In this document: positions 63,301 through 64,000 of the stretch, piece by piece | Layout of the letters: every line of letters starts with the position of its first letter | Numbering within the stretch: position 1 is the first letter of the stretch | Assembly (NCBI GenBank): GCA_963580285.1 | Contig: OY757013.1 | Coordinates: 131,809,027 to 131,873,026 of the forward strand | Length of the DNA stretch: 64,000 nucleotides | Origin: Lucinisca nassula | Taxonomy: Eukaryota > Mollusca > Bivalvia > Lucinida > Lucinidae | Reading direction: 5' to 3' | Program-made: the position numbers and the translations under genes | The notes under the pieces: generated by a model | What the model saw: the letters and a program-made list of their open reading frames with translations, nothing else | What the model was told of the DNA's origin: nothing | Database searches by the model: none

Positions 63301-63587
63301 AATGTTAGAAGCATCAGTAATAAGAGTAATAAGAGTATAAATGCTATCAACTTTTTGTTATCAAAATTATTATCAGTAGTAGTAGTAAACAATATTGTGA
63401 CAATATTTAAACCTGCAAACTACAATTAAATCATCAGAAAACTTCCATACATTTGTACAGTCAAGAAACACAGTATTATGGTTAAATTGTAAATATGTGC
63501 TCTGTCTTTATCCAAAAAACTGTTATAACAGTTTTGAAACAAATGATATAACATATTATAAGAAACATAGTAAAATTATACCTTGTG
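63301..63587. other. Unassigned AT-rich DNA
   Basis: Nothing recognised. Confidence 0.5.
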
Positions 63588-63867
63588 CATCACGAAAACA
63601 CGTCTATATAATTTTGAACCCCTTGAGTCCCACTTTTATATAAAGAAACTGGGGTTTATGGGGGTATACCTTTTTCTTATTTCTGCTCTAAAATATAGAT
63701 TATGGGTACTCGTTAGAACCGCCTCGGTCTCACCGAGGCGGTTTTAACGAGTACCCACAATCTATATTTTGAGCAGAAATAAGAAAAACCACAATTTTTT
63801 ATCTTAAAATTTTCATTTTTTCGGCGAAAAGGTTACACTGAATTTGTATAGGCTTGTTTTCGTAATG
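63588..63867 (+). repeat. Hairpin MITE, subfamily A
   Basis: CATCACGAAAACACGTC to GGCTTGTTTTCGTAATG. Central palindrome 63690-63775 with loop CCTCGGTCTCACCGAGG, the longest stem in the window. Confidence 0.9.
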
Positions 63868-64000
63868 GGACAGCTAAATATTTATGTTTGTGACTAAAGG
63901 GTCGAAGCAATTATACACCTTTTAAGTGAGCAGATTGACTATTTACTGCTTCCAAAGGCCTGACACAGCAAAATGTATAAGTTGGCAATTTGAATTACAT

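Noticed and set aside
1..64000. A host gene cluster, viral genome or bacterial operon
   Set aside because: No long non-transposon ORFs, no runs of co-directed genes and no viral structural or replication motifs were seen. The only long frames are retroelement or transposase genes.

Overview
This window looks like animal (metazoan) nuclear DNA, most likely from a bivalve mollusc or a close lophotrochozoan relative. It is AT-rich, has no prokaryotic gene organisation, and is packed with invertebrate mobile elements: LINEs, tRNA-derived SINEs, mariner and pogo elements, an Academ/XPG-type DNA transposon and very many MITEs. The bivalve assignment rests on general resemblance of the SINE and MITE families and is an inference. 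I found no convincing conserved single-copy host gene. One small two-exon candidate lies at 15045-16191.

Layout. 1-1.6 kb: hairpin MITEs. 1.6-10 kb: a nested retrotransposon. The 3' part of one LINE (LINE-B) is split in its reverse transcriptase ORF by a 6.9-kb LINE (LINE-A), with a perfect 67-bp duplication at the two junctions. LINE-A keeps an L1-like ORF1 and a 1.2-kaa endonuclease/reverse transcriptase ORF2, which are in the same frame and separated by one UAG codon. 10-28 kb: SINEs, MITEs, a segmental duplication (14.0-14.5 kb versus 18.1-18.7 kb), a diverged tandem array (19.5-23.1 kb) invaded by hairpin MITEs, and a 0.45-kb direct duplication. 28.1-33.5 kb: a 5.4-kb DNA transposon with ~170-bp inverted ends and TAT flanks, carrying a broken minus-strand gene with XPG/FEN1-like nuclease motifs and a CXC zinc-binding tail. 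33.7-44 kb: copies of a reverse-transcriptase element (family E), a foldback element with 9-bp target duplications, and more SINEs/MITEs. 44.5-46.2 kb: a pogo/Tigger-type transposon. 47.4-49.9 kb: a second decayed LINE-B copy, split by a SINE. 50.7-56.7 kb: TIR MITEs, a decayed mariner without located ends, and a mariner-like element with clear ends. 57-64 kb: SINEs, a LINE tail, a transposase remnant and four further stretches of the hairpin family.

The most pervasive signal is a hairpin family (about 20 copies or pieces): ~270-bp elements with ends like CATNACGAAAACACG, and in the centre a long palindrome built around TTAGAACCGCCTC / GAGGCGGTTCTAA. A closely related central palindrome also sits in MITEs with quite different, pogo-like ends, as if the hairpin were a module shared between unrelated elements.

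All boundaries, target duplications and frame lesions were read by eye. Family names are my judgement without database search.
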